From Daucus carota subsp. sativus (lineage: Eukaryota; Streptophyta; Magnoliopsida; Apiales; Apiaceae), in the NCBI RefSeq assembly GCF_001625215.2, contig NC_030389.2, positions 1,090,930 through 1,154,929 on the forward strand: a stretch of DNA of 64,000 nt, read 5' to 3'. Positions 60,893 to 64,000 of this stretch are shown here, piece by piece (the stretch's first letter is position 1; each line of letters starts with the position of its first letter). A model generated the notes under the pieces. That model worked only from the letters and a program-made list of their open reading frames with translations. It ran no database searches and was not told the DNA's origin. The position numbers were made by a program, and so were the translations under genes.

Positions 60893-61400
60893 ATAATAAG
60901 ATAGCATAGACTTAGCTTGGATGATTGATTCTGGTAAAACTCTTTTGCTTTGAATGAGTGCATAATCTGTTGAGGTTGAGAAGTAATGGAAAAGACAGTT
61001 ATAGTAATCTATTCATGGTTTACAGCTTTATTTGAGGTTTCTGGTCAAGCAAAATGTAACTGAACAGGGGAAAAGTATGATAATATGTATTATCCCCCTT
61101 CAAGTTGATAGAAAAAGCTGAAGATTTTTGTATATATATTTATAAATAAAAATGAATATTTTATTATGTCATATTATGTATAGATTATTTAAAATAATAT
61201 ATTACAAATTTTGATCATTATATTAATAAATCTCATAATTTTACGTGTTCATAATTTTTTAGTAGATCCTTCTATAATATAATATGAAATTTGAGAATAT
61301 AATCAAATTTGAATAAATTAAACTCGCATACAATTTAAAATAAAATAGTAAATATTATTTTTAATATTTTTTTTTAATATTTACGGCATGATTTTTTTTT
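60893..61400. other. RIO1 3' flank and AT-rich intergenic DNA
   Basis: Probable 3' untranslated region of the RIO1-like gene to about 61100, then AT-rich sequence with no gene. Confidence 0.45.
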
Positions 61401-61790
61401 GGGATCTTTTTAAAAATACCCATCTGTAAAATTATTTTTTTAAAAATACTACCATCTTTTTCATTGTTTTTAAAAATACCTTTTCATAAATTTTTTTTTT
61501 CAAAAATACGATTTGCAACCTCATTTGCAACCTTGGGCGGCGCAGCCGTAAAAGTTGCAAATGAGTTTGCAAAAGTTGCAAATGAAGTTGCAAAAGTTGC
61601 AAATAAAAATGGAAAGTTGCAACTGTTGCAACTGCAATTGCAACTAGTTCAACTGAAAACTGTAAGTTGCAAAAGTTGCAAATGAGGTTGCAAATGAAGT
61701 TGCAACTGCAGTTGCAACTTCATTTGCAACCTCAGTTGCAACTAAATGCAACTGAAAACTATATATAGTTGTAAATGAGGTTGCAAAAGT

Positions 61791-61827
<37 letters not shown>

Positions 61828-62073
61828 TCCGAAAATGAGGTCGAAAATGACATTTGAAAACTGGAACTTGAAATCAGGAATTCAGCTGCATATGAAGTTG
61901 CAAAAGAGGTTGCAACACGGCTGGCGCCGCCTGTAGTTGCAAATGAGGTTGCAAAAGTTGCAAACAGTATTTTTGAAAAAACTTTTTATGAAAAGGTATT
62001 TTTAAAAAGAATTCTGGAAGGTAGTATTTTTGAAAACAATAAAAGAAAAGGTAGGTAGTTTTGTAGATTTCCC
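61401..62073. mobile_element. Mutator-like element with GTTGCAA-repeat core
   Basis: A 673-bp element starting GGGATCTTTTTAAAAATACC and ending with an inverted version (TACCTACCTTTTC...CCC on the other strand). The inverted arms of about 130-150 bp include TTTTTAAAAATACCTTTTCA and CAACCTCATTTGCAAC. It is flanked by runs of nine or more T on both sides, compatible with a 9-bp target duplication. The core contains many AAGTTGCAAATGAGGTTGCA-type units and a (TA)n tract at about 61792-61822. The open frames across it are repeat artefacts. Confidence 0.75.
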
Positions 62074-62493
62074 TTTTTTTTTTGAGTGATCAATTCATTA
62101 AAAGCTTTTGTCAAATAAATTTGAAATATAAAAAATAGTTCTGATCATTCTATATTATCATTACTGCAATTCATAAACTTTGTTTAAGTAAATATATTTC
62201 AATATTATCTTTTAACTTTCTTCAGGTTTTTTTATATTTAAAATTTGAAAATTCAAAAAAAATAGAGAAAGTAGTTATTTTTAATTTTTAATATTGACAA
62301 TTTGAAAATTTTCTTCCAATAATTTCGAAATCAAAACAATAATTTTGAAAAACAAAATTATAACAACATAGAAAAAACATATTATCATACACTGAATTTA
62401 ATTAAACATCGTCATCAGTTTTAATCTATTATTAATGTGGCATGCTAACTGTAACAAATATTTACAGTATCAACATAGAATACTTCCTCCTTA

Positions 62494-62873
62494 GAGCAAG
62501 TCCAATGCAATGTTATAAGTGGTGCCATTTCTATAATTTGAAATCAAATGCTAAAAATCTCAACTTCAATGGAGTTCTATATTTGAATGCAAATATACAT
62601 ATATGCATTTTTGGTTCAAAATTTGAAACTAAGGATGCATTTATGCATTCATGCCACATCATCAACTAATTATATTTGGTATGTATAATGGTGAACTTTA
62701 AATAAAATTTAGGAGAGACGGACAAAAGTTACTTAAATTTGGAATTATTTGGATGCAAAATGCATCTAGCATTGGAGTTGAGTTGAAGTTCTATTTTAAC
62801 AATAAAAAACACTTTTTAGTGCTAAATTATAACAATAGCTATAACTATTTTGAATCTTGCATTGGACTTGCTT
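62494..62873. mobile_element. Tourist-like MITE, left of a back-to-back pair
   Basis: Ends GAGCAAGTCCAATGCAATG and TTGCATTGGACTTGCTT, flanked by TTA on both sides (62491-62493 and 62874-62876). About 380 bp, non-coding (a 75-codon frame inside is not a gene). Confidence 0.8.
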
Positions 62874-62876
62874 TTA

Positions 62877-63239
62877 GAGTATCTCAATCAGAGTCCTAAC
62901 ATGTTCCCTAAATATATAATAAAATATGCAATTTTTAAGAGATTACTAAATTTTATTGAATGAGAACTCCAACAGCATTCCCTATTTGTACTATTATTAT
63001 TATAACATTATATTTAACTTGTAAGTATGAGAGAGAAAGAGTGGGAAAAAGGGGAGAATTGTATATTTTATTGTTTAAAATAGTATGACGAGTGGTTTCA
63101 CAATCCTTAAAAATGAGGAATGAAGTGGACATCCTAACTTTTTAAGGAACTGCTAGGATTTTGCTGAAGTTGTGTTTTATGCCATATTCCTTGTAATAAT
63201 AGTTTAGGACATCATATAACTAAGCTGCTGGAGATGCTC
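62877..63239. mobile_element. Tourist-like MITE, right of a back-to-back pair
   Basis: Ends GAGTATCTCAATCAGAG and AAGCTGCTGGAGATGCTC, flanked by TTA at 62874-62876 (shared with the previous element) and 63240-63242. About 363 bp, non-coding. Confidence 0.75.
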
Positions 63240-63287
63240 TTACAAAGTATTGCTACAATTTTTGACTTTTCCGCCAAATTTTAGCAA

Positions 63288-63290
<3 letters not shown>

Positions 63291-63363
<73 letters not shown>
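63291..63363. repeat. (TA)n microsatellite
   Basis: Uninterrupted alternating TA of about 70 bases. Confidence 0.95.
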
Positions 63364-63369
<6 letters not shown>

Positions 63370-63849
63370 ATTATATTAATAAAAAATGATCAAAATTTGA
63401 TCAATTAACGAAGAAACTTAAAGGTGGTCAATTATTTTTGAAATGGAGAGAAGTATAAGTTTGGATACATTGGTTACTTGCGAAGGAATAGTTCTGTCCG
63501 GCTAGATTTCAATAATTTTCTGGGGCTGCCATGTATGATGTATAATTCTTTCTTGCAAAAATATGGAGCATTGTACATACTTTCATATTTCGATTGAAAA
63601 AATTTAAGAAGATATAGAAGCATTAAATCAAAGATATTAAAGCATTAAACAAGAATCTCAATAAATATGATAATAAGTTGTCATTGATTTCTTTTATTTT
63701 GTTTGTACAAAAATACCCCAGACGCATTAGATATGTTAGAATTTATAAAAGATTTGATTATGAGATATGATTGAATTGAGATGTGTAATCAACGGTAGAT
63801 AGAATGGTTCTCTCGGTTCTCTTGATTATTGGGTTCTCTTGGGATCTTC

Positions 63850-63956
<107 letters not shown>

Positions 63957-64000
63957 GTGAGGTTCAAATTAGAACATGTTTTAAATTAGAATTTAGAACT

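Noticed and set aside
61464..61853. GTTGCAA repeats as a possible CRISPR-like array or coding repeat
   Set aside because: Units are short, imperfect, in both orientations and within inverted transposon arms; this is plant nuclear DNA.

Overview
The window is plant nuclear DNA, most likely from a eudicot. The evidence is AT-rich sequence, multi-exon genes with GT-AG introns, plant-specific families (DUF1645, ZOP1-type OCRE protein, zf-GRF) and many plant-type short transposons. I could not fix the genus; an asterid is a guess from general character only.

Layout. 1-7.7 kb is intergenic and repeat-rich (a Mutator-like fold-back element, two Tourist-like MITEs, tandem duplications). 8.0-11.4 kb (+) is an eight-exon cyclophilin-40 gene (PPIase plus TPR, the SQUINT orthologue type). 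13.1-18.0 kb (+) is a five-exon ZOP1-like gene (U1-type zinc finger plus OCRE domain, RNA splicing/silencing) whose second intron carries a 1,001-bp Mutator-like element with a perfect 9-bp target duplication, and a 30-bp perfect hairpin. 18.2-27.6 kb has no intact gene: diverged duplicated blocks with an exon-like fragment of unknown origin, an LTR-like piece, and a copy of the ZOP1 3' end. 27.6-28.5 kb and 33.0-34.1 kb (both -) are two intronless DUF1645 paralogues. A complete non-autonomous CACTA element with a DUF4218 remnant lies just beyond the second one. 35.6-41 kb is again repeat-rich.

41.0-52.9 kb is the most interesting part. A minus-strand gene of 25 coding exons encodes a diverged NAA15 (auxiliary subunit of N-terminal acetyltransferase A). 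All exon phases join without a stop, but its last exon runs into the poly(A) tail of a 5'-truncated LINE inserted in the opposite orientation. The conserved C-terminal residues are replaced by ten phenylalanines, a cysteine and a stop. The same gene has a 51-bp in-frame triplication inside its TPR region (34 extra residues) and a duplicated leader exon. Next to it is an open reading frame with two tandem copia-type retropepsin domains.

53-57.5 kb holds MITEs, nested hAT elements and a cluster of short hairpins. 57.58-57.91 kb (-) is a zf-GRF gene broken by one base. 58.2-60.9 kb (+) is a ten-exon RIO1-like atypical kinase that keeps its catalytic residues but lacks two blocks found in ordinary plant RIO1. 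61.4-64 kb ends with a Mutator-like element rich in GTTGCAA repeats, two back-to-back Tourist-like MITEs sharing one TTA, and long AT microsatellites.

The genes are unrelated housekeeping functions and not a pathway or cluster. Protein chaperoning/small-RNA loading (CYP40), splicing (ZOP1), co-translational acetylation (NAA15) and ribosome maturation (RIO1) are typical of gene islands in a transposon-rich plant chromosome. Exon boundaries are my manual calls from splice consensus and remembered family alignments; transcription start and polyadenylation positions are not determined.
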